Part shown: piece by piece, positions 1 to 8,295 of the stretch | Layout: the number at the start of each line of letters is the position of its first letter | Position numbering within the stretch: position 1 is the stretch's first letter | Source of the DNA: an uncultured Pseudomonadota bacterium | GTDB taxonomy: Bacteria > Pseudomonadota > Gammaproteobacteria > Burkholderiales > Eutrophovitaceae | Assembly: GCA_913057675.1 (NCBI GenBank) | Contig: CAJXOL010000003.1 | Location: 1 to 47,756, forward strand | DNA: 47,756 nucleotides | Reading direction: 5' to 3' | Program-made: the position numbers and the translations under genes | Notes under the pieces: generated by a model | The model's database searches: none | The model's input: the letters and a program-made list of their open reading frames with translations, nothing else | What the model was told of the DNA's origin: nothing

Positions 1-47
1 CTACACACTGCATATCGTCGGCAGCGTCAGATGTGTATAAGAGACAG
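1..47. other. Illumina Nextera adapter and i5 index, not genomic
   Basis: Bases 15-47 read TCGTCGGCAGCGTC followed by AGATGTGTATAAGAGACAG, which is the Nextera Read 1 transposase adapter without a mismatch. Bases 1-6 (CTACAC) match the end of the P5 flow-cell primer. Bases 7-14 (ACTGCATA) match the Nextera i5 index I know as N506/S506. Genomic sequence therefore begins at base 48. The sequence match is seen directly; the kit and index names are from memory of Illumina oligo lists. Confidence 0.98.
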
Positions 48-1466
48 CTCTGGTGGAGTTGGGTAAGTTGAAAGAACCCATAGTATTACTGTAATCGAGA
101 GAATCACCGTACCCACCCGAGCTATAAATAAGCGTCCGCGCTCCCATAAACCAATGAGCACATCCCTTACACTAGGCAGTCGGTAAGCTGGCAACTCTAA
201 CAATAATGTTTGCGTGTTAAGAGTGCGTCTAACCCTTTTCATTACAAAAGAGACAACCAATGCACTGATAATGCCAGCCGCATAAAGTGCAAACAGTGTT
301 ATCCCTTGCAAATTAAATATCCCCCAAACAGTTTGATCGGGAATAAAGGCCGCGATTAAAAGGGCATAAACCGGGAGTCTAGCGGAGCACGTCATCAATG
401 GCGCGACTAAAATTGTAGTGATCCGATCACGCGGATCCTGAATCGTTCGAGTCGCAATAATCCCCGGAATGGCACAGGCAAAACTAGACAGCAAGGGAAT
501 AAATGAACGTCCCGACAAACCTGCACCAACCATGAATCGATCTAATAAAAATGCTGCTCTTGGAAGGTAACCCGACTCTTCCAAGATTAAAATAAATAAA
601 AATAGAAATAAAATTTGAGGCAAAAATATTACTACACTTCCGACCCCACCAATTAACCCCTCAACAATAAAAGATCTCAACGGCCCTTCCGGTAAGATTA
701 ATTCAGTAATACGGCCGAATCCGCTGATTCCAGAGTCAATCATCTCCATAAAGGGAGCTGCCCAAGAAAAAACTGCTTGGAACATCAGGAACATGGTCAA
801 GCCCAAAATTAAAAGACCAGCAACCGGGTGAAGAAAAACACGATCCAAGACATCATCAGTTCGAGACGTTCTGCTGGGCATCACCACATGGTTTGAAATA
901 AGTTTTTTTACTTCACCATGATAATCACTCGATTCAGATGGTGATGGTTTAATGTGAGCTAAGTTTCCCTTCATCTCCGAAATTAATCTATCTGCACCGT
1001 TCTTGCGAACAGCAATAGTTTCTACTACCTTAATACCCAATTGCTGAGATAAACCCTCTATATCAATTTTAATCCCGCGCCTCTTCGCTGCGTCAGACAT
1101 ATTTAGCGCCATCACCATCGGAATCCCAAGATCCCTAACTTCTAAAGCAAATCTTAAATGCAATCTAAGGTTTGTCGCATCAACGACACAGACGACAACA
1201 TCAGGACGCCTCTCACCTGAAACGTTTCCAAGGCAGATATCCTTAGTAATAATTTCATCTAAACTCTCTGTATCAAAAGAATATGCACCTGGCAGATCTA
1301 AAATCTCCCACTCTTTATCATCGTCTAAACGCAGCAAACCTGACTTTTTATCGACAGTGACGCCGGGATAATTAGCGACCTTTTGACGACTGCCGGTTAA
1401 CAAATTAAAAAGCGCTGTTTTTCCCGAATTTGGGTTCCCTACTAACGCGACTCTAGTGTTTGTCAT
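48..1466 (-). CDS. feoB: FeoB ferrous iron transporter, C-terminus missing
   Basis: FeoB is the inner-membrane Fe(II) transporter, an N-terminal G-protein domain fused to a polytopic permease. The G1 loop GNPNSGKT is at residues 10-17, followed by the NYPGVT switch region, DLPGAYSF (G3) and NMSD (G4). After about residue 210 come hydrophobic segments with the Gate motifs typical of FeoB (for example GAGLSGRSFIPLLSSFACAI). Family members are usually 600-770 aa; only 473 genuine residues are present because the sequence runs into adapter exactly at a codon boundary. Residues 474-479 of the ORF-track protein (LSLIHI) and its stop codon are translated adapter. It lies 15 bp downstream of feoA and should be cotranscribed with it under the Fur-controlled promoter. 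The real gene must continue beyond this contig. Confidence 0.97.
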
Positions 1467-1481
1467 TGATTTCGGCCTAAT

Positions 1482-1721
1482 CTATTGAACTTCTACACGA
1501 TTTGCTTCGCTAGCGCGAAGCGCGAATCTCGTGAATCCTATTTGAACAAGAAGCGGGTCTTTGCCAATTGGGCCAAAGGTAATCAGTTTCACCTCTTCAC
1601 CCTCAATAAACCCAAGATCACGAAGCCTGCGAGCAATAGCATCATTAGCAGAGTGCTGAATCACACCCAAGATCTTTGCTTCTTGGCCAAGCTTCAAATC
1701 TGAGAGGTATTTTTTGTCCAT
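1482..1721 (-). CDS. feoA: FeoA, small SH3-like protein of ferrous iron uptake
   Basis: FeoA is a small cytoplasmic SH3-like beta-barrel protein needed for FeoB activity. The 79-aa product starting MDKKYLSDLKLG has the family features: a conserved RLRDLGF segment, an EGEEVKLI turn and a C-terminal FALRASEANRVEV strand. The ORF track begins 13 codons earlier at 1760, but those codons cover the -10 and Fur box, so they lie upstream of or at the transcription start. The start at 1721 gives the normal family length of about 75-80 aa. The upstream ribosome-binding sequence is weak. feoB follows after 15 bp, consistent with a feoAB operon; no feoC is visible. Confidence 0.93.
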   Translation of the reverse strand: MDKKYLSDLKLGQEAKILGVIQHSANDAIARRLRDLGFIEGEEVKLITFGPIGKDPLLVQIGFTRFALRASEANRVEVQ

Positions 1722-1738
1722 AGCGCCTAAACCTAAAT

Positions 1739-1757
1739 GAGAATGATTTTCATTATA
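1739..1757 (-). promoter_or_regulatory. Fur box overlapping the -10 of feoAB
   Basis: Read on the minus strand this is TATAATGAAAATCATTCTC, matching 16 of 19 positions of the classical Fur consensus GATAATGATAATCATTATC. Its first six bases (1757-1752) are a perfect TATAAT -10 element, so bound Fe-Fur would block RNA polymerase. Transcription would begin near 1744, about 23 nt before the FeoA start at 1721. No good -35 hexamer is evident. The match is seen; Fur repression of feo is established in other proteobacteria. Confidence 0.85.
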
Positions 1758-1812
1758 CATTTTCTGCTACATATCAATCCATTTATCGCTTGTTTACGAG
1801 CGCAGTAGGGTC

Positions 1813-1825
1813 TCATACAGTATGA
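1813..1825. promoter_or_regulatory. Perfect inverted repeat in the feo/hydrolase divergent region
   Basis: TCATAC-A-GTATGA is a 6-bp perfect inverted repeat around a single base. It lies in the 199-bp gap between divergently transcribed feoA and the metallo-hydrolase gene. Such a short symmetric site could be an operator. A second small palindrome, ACTTAA-AA-TTAAGT, is at 1917-1930, about 30 bp before the hydrolase start. No family can be assigned to either. Confidence 0.3.
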
Positions 1826-1959
1826 ATTAACAGGAAATATCTAAGGTTTAAGAGCGACCTAACAGTTACATTTTGTCGCCAATCTCACATTCATGCCATC
1901 GCCAGTCTTATAAATCACTTAAAATTAAGTATCTGAAAAAGTACAAGTCACTGTAAATC

Positions 1960-2610
1960 ATGAAAATCAGAATCATTCCCGTTACTCCTTTTTCGCAAAA
2001 CTGCTCATTACTTATCTGTGAATCGACGCAGAAAGCTGCATTAGTCGACCCCGGTGGGGATATTGAGCGCATCTTTGAAGTGATCAACGAAGAATCAGTA
2101 ACTATAGAAAAAATTCTACTCACTCATGGGCACCTAGATCACTGTGGGGCAAGTAAAGAGATTCAGGATCGGCTCAATATTTTGATTGAAGGGCCGCACA
2201 AAGATGATCAATTTTGGATCGACCAACTCGAAGAACAAAGCAAACAATTTGGATTACCCAATGCCTCTTCATTCATTCCTGATAGGTACTTAAGCGATAA
2301 TGAAATTGTAGAGTTTGGAGCGATTAAATTATTAGTAAAACATTGCCCAGGGCATACACCTGGCCATGTTATTTTCTTTTCTCCTGAAGAAAAAGTTGCG
2401 ATTGTAGGCGATGTAATTTTCAATGGTTCTATTGGACGAACCGACTTTCCAAGAGGGGATTACGACACGCTCATCGAAGCAATCACAACCAAGTTGTGGC
2501 CCTTAGGTAACGATGTCACATTTTATCCTGGACATGGTCCAACTTCGACCTTTGGAAGGGAAAGGCAGAGCAACCCTTATGTGGGAGACCTTGTAACGGG
2601 TATTCATTGA
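1960..2610 (+). CDS. MBL-fold metallo-hydrolase, YcbL/glyoxalase II-like
   Basis: This 216-aa protein belongs to the metallo-beta-lactamase hydrolase fold and has the length of the E. coli YcbL type of glyoxalase II, which hydrolyses S-D-lactoylglutathione or related thioesters. Metal ligands are visible in order: THGHLDH near residue 55, the His in CPGHTPGH near 130, the Asp of VGDVIF near 150 and the His of YPGHGP near 193. The C-terminus has the FGRERQSNPYV signature common in this subgroup. It starts at ATG 1960 with no clear Shine-Dalgarno and diverges from feoA. The TfdA-like gene begins 46 bp downstream. The true substrate is not readable from sequence; the glyoxalase role is by family. 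Confidence 0.9.
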   Translation: MKIRIIPVTPFSQNCSLLICESTQKAALVDPGGDIERIFEVINEESVTIEKILLTHGHLDHCGASKEIQDRLNILIEGPHKDDQFWIDQLEEQSKQFGLPNASSFIPDRYLSDNEIVEFGAIKLLVKHCPGHTPGHVIFFSPEEKVAIVGDVIFNGSIGRTDFPRGDYDTLIEAITTKLWPLGNDVTFYPGHGPTSTFGRERQSNPYVGDLVTGIH

Positions 2611-2656
2611 TGGTTAAACTAGTGAACACTTGACTACTTGCGAAGAGAGATTATTG

Positions 2657-3526
2657 ATGGCGCTAACGATCAAACCGATGCATCCGCTATTTGTCGCAGA
2701 AGTTACGGACTTAGACCTTCGCGAACCACTATCGCCAGAAATTCAAGTTCAAATTCAAGACTTAATTGACCAACATGGCATATTGATATTTCGAGACCAA
2801 AATATTTCGGATGAGCAACAAGTAGCATTCAGTCAATATTTTGGGGAAATTGAAATGGCTAATAACAAACATAACATTACAAAACAAGAGAACCGCAGAC
2901 TATCCAACATGTTTGCAGACATCTCCAACCTCAATAAAAATAACGAATTTCATGCAAAGGAATCAAGGCAAAGAATCTTCAATTTAGGAAACAGAATATG
3001 GCATTCTGACAGCGCCTTTCGTCCAAATCCAGCACGATACTCACTATTGTCGGCCAGAGAAATTCCTAGTAAAGGCGGTGATACTCAATATGCAGATATG
3101 CATACGCCATATGAACAACTCAGCCCTAAAATGAAAGAGCTTATTGCGGACCTTCGGTGTGAGCATTCACTGATGTATTCTCGTACTCGGCTTGGTATGG
3201 ACCACTTTACTGATCAAGAAAAAGAAGATTTCAAGCCTGTCATACAACCTTTGGTTCGAACGCATCCCGCGACTAAACGAAAATCTTTATTTCTTGCCTC
3301 ACACGCAGGTCGAATAGTCGACTGGCCGATAACCGAAGCCAAATTACTTCTTGAAGAATTAACTGAGATAGCCACACAAAGGGAATACGTCTATACCCAC
3401 CAATGGAAACGTTACGATCTAGTTATGTGGGACAATCGGCGTACGATGCATAGAGCAACCCGATTTGAAGACACGAAGGAGACGCGAGATATGCGGCGAA
3501 CGACATTAGCTGGTGACCCTGCCTGA
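2657..3526 (+). CDS. TfdA-like Fe(II)/2-oxoglutarate dioxygenase
   Basis: A 289-aa member of the TauD/TfdA family, which couples 2-oxoglutarate decarboxylation to hydroxylation of a substrate, typically cleaving an ether or C-S bond. The iron triad is visible as WHSDSAF (H116, D118) and MHRATRF (H265). This is the spacing I recall for 2,4-D dioxygenase TfdA (H113/D115/H262). The C-terminal RDMRRTT supplies the 2-oxoglutarate-binding Arg. Segments such as LVRTHPATKRKSLF, ATQREYVYTHQW and LVMWDNRRTMHR also resemble TfdA rather than TauD. I chose ATG 2657, preceded by a GAAGAGAGA ribosome-binding sequence, over the TTG at 2630. The substrate is unknown; many TfdA homologues are not herbicide-degrading. 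Confidence 0.9.
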   Translation: MALTIKPMHPLFVAEVTDLDLREPLSPEIQVQIQDLIDQHGILIFRDQNISDEQQVAFSQYFGEIEMANNKHNITKQENRRLSNMFADISNLNKNNEFHAKESRQRIFNLGNRIWHSDSAFRPNPARYSLLSAREIPSKGGDTQYADMHTPYEQLSPKMKELIADLRCEHSLMYSRTRLGMDHFTDQEKEDFKPVIQPLVRTHPATKRKSLFLASHAGRIVDWPITEAKLLLEELTEIATQREYVYTHQWKRYDLVMWDNRRTMHRATRFEDTKETRDMRRTTLAGDPA

Positions 3527-3607
3527 GATCTGAAAGACAGTATTCGCTCAAAAAGCTAACTTATTTGTGTATTAAACGAAAGATTATGACTCAAATTAAG
3601 ACGACTC

Positions 3608-5218
3608 TCAGCCTGAGTTTCGTAAAAGACGGCGGATAATCTTACCTGTGTTAGTTTTGGGCAAATCAGGCAAAAACTCAATTTCTCTGGGATACTCATG
3701 CTTTGAAAGTCGCCCCTTTACCCAGCCCTTTAACTCTTCTGCTAATTTATTATCCGGAGTATGGCCATCTCGCAACACGATATAGGCCTTAACAATCTCG
3801 GTCCGCGCCTCATCAGGCTGCCCGACAACTGCTGCTAACTGGACAGAGGGGTGCGCAGTCAAACAATCTTCTATAGGGCCAGGTCCGATACGATATCCCG
3901 AACTGGTGATCACATCATCATCACGTCCAACAAATGTAATATAGCCCTCATCATCAAGAGATCCGGTGTCACCTGTAATTAACCAATTACCGATGAATTT
4001 ATCCTTGGTAGCTTGCTCGTTATTCCAGTAGCCAAGAAACATTACAGGGTCGGGCGCAGACACCGCTATCATCCCGACCTCTCCATGAGGTTTTCGACTG
4101 CCATCCTCATCAATAATTGCAACTGAGTGGCCAGGCGCCGCGCGACCAATCGATCCTGGTTTTAATGCATATAGGGATGAGCAGCCACTCACCGTCATAT
4201 TACATTCCGTCTGTCCGTAAAATTCATTAATGAAAATACCTAATGTATTTTGGGACCAATCCTGCAATTCAAACCCCAGCGATTCTCCTCCGCTGGCTAA
4301 CGACCTTAGTTTTAATGCGGTAAAATTTTTTGCCGGAATCGTGCGCATCATTTTCAGAGCAGTTGGAGGCATAAATACATTTGTAATGGAATGTCGAATC
4401 ATCAAGTCAAGCGCTAAATCAGGTTCAAACTTGTCAAAACGCCTCGCGATAACTGGAACACCTATTTGCCACGCAGCAAACAGCACATCAACTAGACCGC
4501 CAATCCAAGCCCAGTCTGCTGGAGACCAAATTAAATCACCTTCTTGACCAAGAAAATCATGCGAAAACTCAACTCCTGGCATATGGCCGATCATCGTGCG
4601 GTGCGGCAGAAGCGCCCCCTTAGGGTCACCCGTTGTTCCTGACGTGTAAATAATCATCGCCGGATCATCTGCCATCGTTCGTACTGATTCGAAAGAGTCG
4701 GAAGCGCGCTGAAGTAATCCGTACAGATCCTCTCCGCCATCACCGACACCATCGACATTGAACACAACCTGAAGGTCTGGCAATTCATCTCGAATTGCAG
4801 CAATAGACTTTATTCCAGCAGAATCGGTAACCACGAACTTTGCCCCCGAATCTCGCAATCGATATCGCAAGGCATCTTGACCGAAAAGTGTAAACAACGG
4901 GACTGCTATTGCACCCGACCGGTAAGCCGCTAAGTGTGTCACAGCGACTTCAGGACGTTGGGGCAATAAAACAGCAATTCGATCAAGGCGATCAAGACCA
5001 AATGCGTTAAACACGTTTGCTAGTTGATTCGACAGACGATGAATGTCTTTAAACGTATATCGTTTTGGGATGCCATCGCCCGTTTCGTACACCAAAGCTG
5101 TACGATCAACTTCCTCAATCCACTTATCACATATATCCCACGCTATGTTGTAACGTTGAGGTATATGCCATTTAAATTGATCAATCAGTATTTGATAAGA
5201 GTCTTCTCTGAGTAACAT
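3608..5218 (-). CDS. AMP-forming acyl-CoA synthetase, ACSM/acetyl-CoA synthetase-like
   Basis: A full-length 536-aa ANL-superfamily enzyme that activates a carboxylic acid to acyl-AMP and then acyl-CoA. The P-loop IIYTSGTTGDPKGA is near residue 190, the A5 motif EFYGQTE near 340, the TGD of LITGDTG near 415, the hinge FVGRDDDVI near 430, and the adenylation Lys in LPKTNTGKIIRR at the C-terminus. The N-terminus (W-x-I-C-D-K-W) and overall length resemble medium-chain acyl-CoA synthetases and small acetyl-CoA synthetase-like proteins, so the substrate may be a short or medium-chain acid. It converges with the TfdA-like gene (81-bp gap, no strong terminator). Its upstream region carries a GGTCTT/AAGACC inverted repeat. 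Confidence 0.93.
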   Translation of the reverse strand: MLLREDSYQILIDQFKWHIPQRYNIAWDICDKWIEEVDRTALVYETGDGIPKRYTFKDIHRLSNQLANVFNAFGLDRLDRIAVLLPQRPEVAVTHLAAYRSGAIAVPLFTLFGQDALRYRLRDSGAKFVVTDSAGIKSIAAIRDELPDLQVVFNVDGVGDGGEDLYGLLQRASDSFESVRTMADDPAMIIYTSGTTGDPKGALLPHRTMIGHMPGVEFSHDFLGQEGDLIWSPADWAWIGGLVDVLFAAWQIGVPVIARRFDKFEPDLALDLMIRHSITNVFMPPTALKMMRTIPAKNFTALKLRSLASGGESLGFELQDWSQNTLGIFINEFYGQTECNMTVSGCSSLYALKPGSIGRAAPGHSVAIIDEDGSRKPHGEVGMIAVSAPDPVMFLGYWNNEQATKDKFIGNWLITGDTGSLDDEGYITFVGRDDDVITSSGYRIGPGPIEDCLTAHPSVQLAAVVGQPDEARTEIVKAYIVLRDGHTPDNKLAEELKGWVKGRLSKHEYPREIEFLPDLPKTNTGKIIRRLLRNSG

Positions 5219-5285
5219 GCTGCATGCCGTCTTTTGCGTTGCCCAAATATTAGCAAAAAATAGGGCGGTAGATGAGCTGTCGTGT

Positions 5286-5303
5286 GGTCTTTACGATAAG
5301 ACC
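5286..5303. promoter_or_regulatory. Inverted repeat upstream of the acyl-CoA synthetase gene
   Basis: GGTCTT-TACGAT-AAGACC is a 6-bp perfect inverted repeat lying 68-85 bp upstream of the acyl-CoA synthetase start. It could be an operator or a leader hairpin. The evidence is symmetry and position only. Confidence 0.3.
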
Positions 5304-5356
5304 GAGAGGAAATGTTTTAGGACGAACTTTGAAGAGAGGGTTTTGTAGCAATTTTT

Positions 5357-5377
5357 GACGGGAGACACACTCCCGTC
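5357..5377 (-). terminator. GC-rich 8-bp hairpin 20 bp downstream of csp
   Basis: GACGGGAG-ACACA-CTCCCGTC is a perfect 8-bp stem with a 5-nt loop. It lies just downstream of the cold-shock gene stop and would form in its 3' untranslated region. On the minus strand it is followed by AAAAATTG rather than a U-tract, so it is not a textbook intrinsic terminator. It may instead protect the 3' end or act together with Rho. Confidence 0.4.
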
Positions 5378-5397
5378 AAGATGTAACTTTTAAATCA

Positions 5398-5604
5398 CTA
5401 GTCTATCGATTGGATATTTGTTGCTTGGTCGCCTTTAGGGCCACTTGTAACGTCATATGATACTTTTTGATTTTCTTCTAACGTCTTAAAACCATTCGAT
5501 TGAATAGCTGAAAAATGCACAAACAAATCTTTACCGCCATCATCAGGAGTGATAAATCCGAAACCTTTTGAATCGTTGAACCATTTAACTGTACCAGTAC
5601 TCAT
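5398..5604 (-). CDS. Cold-shock domain protein (CspA family)
   Basis: A 68-aa single cold-shock domain, the usual size. Both RNA-binding motifs are present: KGFGFI (RNP1, residues 13-18) and DLFVHFSAI (RNP2, about residues 26-34), after the conserved GTVKWFND start. Such proteins bind single-stranded RNA and melt secondary structure. The ORF track gives 147 aa, but the true start is ATG 5604: it has AAGGAAAG about 8-10 nt upstream, the domain begins there, and the upstream codons lie in the leader downstream of a good promoter at 5755-5783. Constitutive and cold-induced paralogues cannot be told apart by sequence, but the long leader is typical of regulated csp genes. Confidence 0.95.
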   Translation of the reverse strand: MSTGTVKWFNDSKGFGFITPDDGGKDLFVHFSAIQSNGFKTLEENQKVSYDVTSGPKGDQATNIQSID

Positions 5605-5748
5605 TATGTCTTTCCTTGAAAATAAAAAAATAAATGCCAAAACTTCAAGAAGAGACCGTCTTTCACCAAGAATTAAGGATGTTTTCTTAATCAGGCGAAA
5701 AGATAGTACGACATCGTTAAAATATCTACCCCAGCTTGATAATTTTGC
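5605..5748 (-). promoter_or_regulatory. Predicted long 5' leader of the csp mRNA
   Basis: If the promoter at 5755-5783 is used, transcription starts near 5748 and leaves about 145 nt before the csp ATG, close to the roughly 160-nt cspA leader of E. coli that refolds with temperature. It can form local stems such as ATTAAG/CTTAAT. It happens to be open in the csp frame, which explains the over-long ORF. Thermosensing is an inference. Confidence 0.55.
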
Positions 5749-5754
5749 ACGCGC

Positions 5755-5783
5755 CTTATAACGTATAAAGCCAGTCACGTCAA
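5755..5783 (-). promoter_or_regulatory. Sigma-70-type promoter of csp
   Basis: On the minus strand TTGACG (5783-5778) and TATAAG (5760-5755) are separated by exactly 17 bp; each hexamer matches the consensus at 5 of 6 positions. It is the best promoter match I found in the window and places the start of transcription near 5748. Confidence 0.7.
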
Positions 5784-5830
5784 AATAAATCTTAGCCGCC
5801 AAAACCTTTAAACTTGGATGTTTCAGTGGC

Positions 5831-5858
5831 TTTACAGCCACCTAATCACTAATATAAG
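5831..5858 (+). promoter_or_regulatory. Candidate promoter of the first maeB
   Basis: TTTACA (5831-5836) and TATAAG (5853-5858) with a 16-bp spacer each match the sigma-70 consensus at 5 of 6 positions, giving a start near 5865 and a leader of about 35 nt. The -35 overlaps a GTGGCT-TTAC-AGCCAC inverted repeat (5826-5841), a possible operator. The site lies back-to-back with the csp promoter. Confidence 0.5.
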
Positions 5859-5900
5859 ACTGCTTATAGTAACAGACGCAACCTAAAGAGGGAAACACGA

Positions 5901-8189
5901 ATGTCAGATGCATTAAAAGCCGCCGCGCTTGAATACCATGAATACCCAAAGCCTGGGAAAATCTCAGTTGTCCCAACAAAAGGATTAACCAATCAACGAG
6001 ACCTGGCGCTTGCGTACTCACCTGGGGTCGCTTACGCGTGCAGCGCGATTGAAGCGGATCCAAGCATGGCTGCTAAGTACACCTCTAGAGCGAACCTGGT
6101 CGGAGTTATTACCAACGGCTCTGCTGTGCTAGGCCTAGGTAACATCGGCCCCCTAGCTGGGAAACCTGTTATGGAAGGCAAAGCTTGTTTATTTAAGAAA
6201 TTTGCAGGTATTGACGTTTTTGATATCGAGTTGGCTGAAACCGACCCAGATAAATTAGTCGATATTATTGCGGCATTAGAGCCCACGCTGGGCGGAATTA
6301 ATCTCGAAGACATTAAGGCTCCAGAATGTTTTTATATCGAGAAAAAACTAAAAGAGAAACTGAGCATTCCCGTCTTTCACGATGATCAGCATGGCACTGC
6401 GATTATCGTAGGTGCCGCGATCATTAATGGTCTGAAGGTGGTAGGGAAAAATTTAGCCGACGTTAGACTTGTGTGTTCAGGAGCAGGTGCGGCGGCTATA
6501 GCATGTCTTAATTTACTCACCACACTAGGTATAAAAAAAGAAAATATCATTGTCTGCGATTCAAAAGGGGTCATCTCTACAAACCGTAGTGGGAAGTTAG
6601 ACGAGAATAAAGCCATCTACGCCAGCGAAACATCTTTTGTATCCGTAGATCAAGCGATGCGAGGTGCTGATATCTTTCTCGGACTGTCAGGGCCAGGCAC
6701 GATCAAAAAAGAGTGGGTCGCCGAAATGGCAGAGAAGCCCTTAATCTTGGCACTCGCAAACCCCACACCGGAAATCATGCCCGAAGAAATCAAATCTGTG
6801 CGCCCTGATGCCGTGATCGCCACGGGACGTTCTGACTACCCTAATCAGGTTAATAACGTCCTATGTTTTCCATTTATTTTCAGAGGTGCTTTGGACGTCG
6901 GAGCAACCAAAATCACTGAAGAAATGAAACTAGCATGCGTTTACGCTATTGCAGAATTAGCACAAGCCGAACGCTCGGACATCGTCGCCACTGCCTATGA
7001 AGGTAAAGAATTAGATTTCGGTCCTGAATATATTATCCCGACACCGTTTGACCCACGACTTATCACCCTAATAGCGCCAGCTGTTGCCCAGGCCGCGATG
7101 GACAGTGGAGTCGCAACAATACCAATTGAAGATATGTCGGTGTACCGAGAAAAAATTTCCAACCTCGTATATCAAACGGGCTTTGTGATGAAACCAGTCT
7201 TTGAGGCTGCAAAAGCCGACCTAAAGAAAGTTATCTACGCAGAAGGTGAGGATGAAAGAGTGTTGCAAGCAGTCCAAGTCCTCACAGATGAGAAACTTTG
7301 TCTTCCAATTCTTATTGGGCGACCCGACGTTATTGAATCAAGAATTAAAAGGGCTGGACTTAGGATCAACGCTGGCCAACATTTTGAGGTCGTTAACCCA
7401 GAAAACGACGAACGCTTCAAAGAAACCTGGCAGGAATACTATCAAATCATGAGAAGAAAAGGCGTATCCCCTGATGACGCCAAAGCGGCCGTCAGAAGCT
7501 CTTCAACACTCATTGGGGCTATGCTTGTACGAAGAGGTGACGCCGACGCACTGATCTGCGGAGCCATCGGGCGCTACAAAGACCACCTAAAGCACGTTAG
7601 CAACGTGATTGGTAAAAAAGAAAATGCATCTATTTTTGCAGCAATGAATTTGTTGCCCATGCAGAATCGAACTCTTTTTATTAGTGATACCTACGTTAAC
7701 CACAACCCATCTACTGACGAAATTGCAGAAATAACCCTCATGGCGGCCGATGAGGTTAAGCGTTTCGGACTAATGCCTAAAGTTGCACTTGTCTCTCACT
7801 CAAATTTTGGGACTGAAGACAATCCGTCAGCAAGCAAAATGAGTGCTGCACTAGACATCATTGAAAAACTAGATCCCAATCTGGAGATCGATGGAGAGAT
7901 GCATGGTGATGCCGCATTAAACGAGATCATTCGACAACGAACGCATCCCGACTCAAAACTAACAGGTGAAGCAAACCTATTGATTATGCCAAGCGTAGAA
8001 GCCGCCAATATTTCATATAATCTTCTGAAGATGGTTAGCGGTGACGGAATAACCGTTGGCCCAATACTATTGGGAGCTAAAAAGGCGGCACACATCGTCA
8101 CCCCAACAGTAACAGTTCGCAGAATTATTAATATGACTGCTCTAGCCGCAGTCGATGCTGCCACTAGAGCAATCGCAGCGGCACAATAG
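5901..8189 (+). CDS. maeB: NADP-type malic enzyme MaeB with C-terminal phosphotransacetylase-like domain
   Basis: A 762-aa large malic enzyme that oxidatively decarboxylates malate to pyruvate, supplying NADPH and gluconeogenic or acetyl-CoA precursors. Residues 1-420 are the malic-enzyme part: LAYSPGVA, the catalytic-region [17 protein letters not shown], metal-site [19 protein letters not shown], the nucleotide-binding [13 protein letters not shown] and [22 protein letters not shown]. Residues 430-762 are the phosphotransacetylase-like domain ([38 protein letters not shown]). In other MaeB proteins this domain is non-catalytic and mediates acetyl-CoA inhibition. An SD-like AGAGGG precedes the ATG. 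A second full-length maeB lies at 36741-39014 on the other strand. Confidence 0.95.
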   Translation: MSDALKAAALEYHEYPKPGKISVVPTKGLTNQRDLALAYSPGVAYACSAIEADPSMAAKYTSRANLVGVITNGSAVLGLGNIGPLAGKPVMEGKACLFKKFAGIDVFDIELAETDPDKLVDIIAALEPTLGGINLEDIKAPECFYIEKKLKEKLSIPVFHDDQHGTAIIVGAAIINGLKVVGKNLADVRLVCSGAGAAAIACLNLLTTLGIKKENIIVCDSKGVISTNRSGKLDENKAIYASETSFVSVDQAMRGADIFLGLSGPGTIKKEWVAEMAEKPLILALANPTPEIMPEEIKSVRPDAVIATGRSDYPNQVNNVLCFPFIFRGALDVGATKITEEMKLACVYAIAELAQAERSDIVATAYEGKELDFGPEYIIPTPFDPRLITLIAPAVAQAAMDSGVATIPIEDMSVYREKISNLVYQTGFVMKPVFEAAKADLKKVIYAEGEDERVLQAVQVLTDEKLCLPILIGRPDVIESRIKRAGLRINAGQHFEVVNPENDERFKETWQEYYQIMRRKGVSPDDAKAAVRSSSTLIGAMLVRRGDADALICGAIGRYKDHLKHVSNVIGKKENASIFAAMNLLPMQNRTLFISDTYVNHNPSTDEIAEITLMAADEVKRFGLMPKVALVSHSNFGTEDNPSASKMSAALDIIEKLDPNLEIDGEMHGDAALNEIIRQRTHPDSKLTGEANLLIMPSVEAANISYNLLKMVSGDGITVGPILLGAKKAAHIVTPTVTVRRIINMTALAAVDAATRAIAAAQ

Positions 8190-8295
8190 ATGATTAAGTT
8201 TATGGAACTTCAATAAAAAAAAGTAATGACGCATTCTTTTCAAGCAAGAACAAACACTCTCGAGGGTTGTCACGCTCAAGAATAAAGGAGAAAGC

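Noticed and set aside
1722-1760. N-terminal extension MYNENHSHLGLGA of FeoA in the ORF track
   Set aside because: These codons coincide with the Fur box and -10 element and extend past the normal FeoA length.
2630-2656. TTG start of the TfdA-like protein
   Set aside because: ATG 2657 has a GAAGAGAGA ribosome-binding sequence and matches the family N-terminus.
5605-5841. 79-residue N-terminal extension of the cold-shock protein
   Set aside because: A strong promoter lies inside it, the real ATG has its own ribosome-binding site, and the domain is complete without it.
7796-8164. 122-aa antisense ORF inside maeB
   Set aside because: Shadow of the malic-enzyme coding frame; low-complexity composition and no recognisable domain. 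The same applies to the other long antisense ORFs, such as 13191-13715 and 29833-30276.
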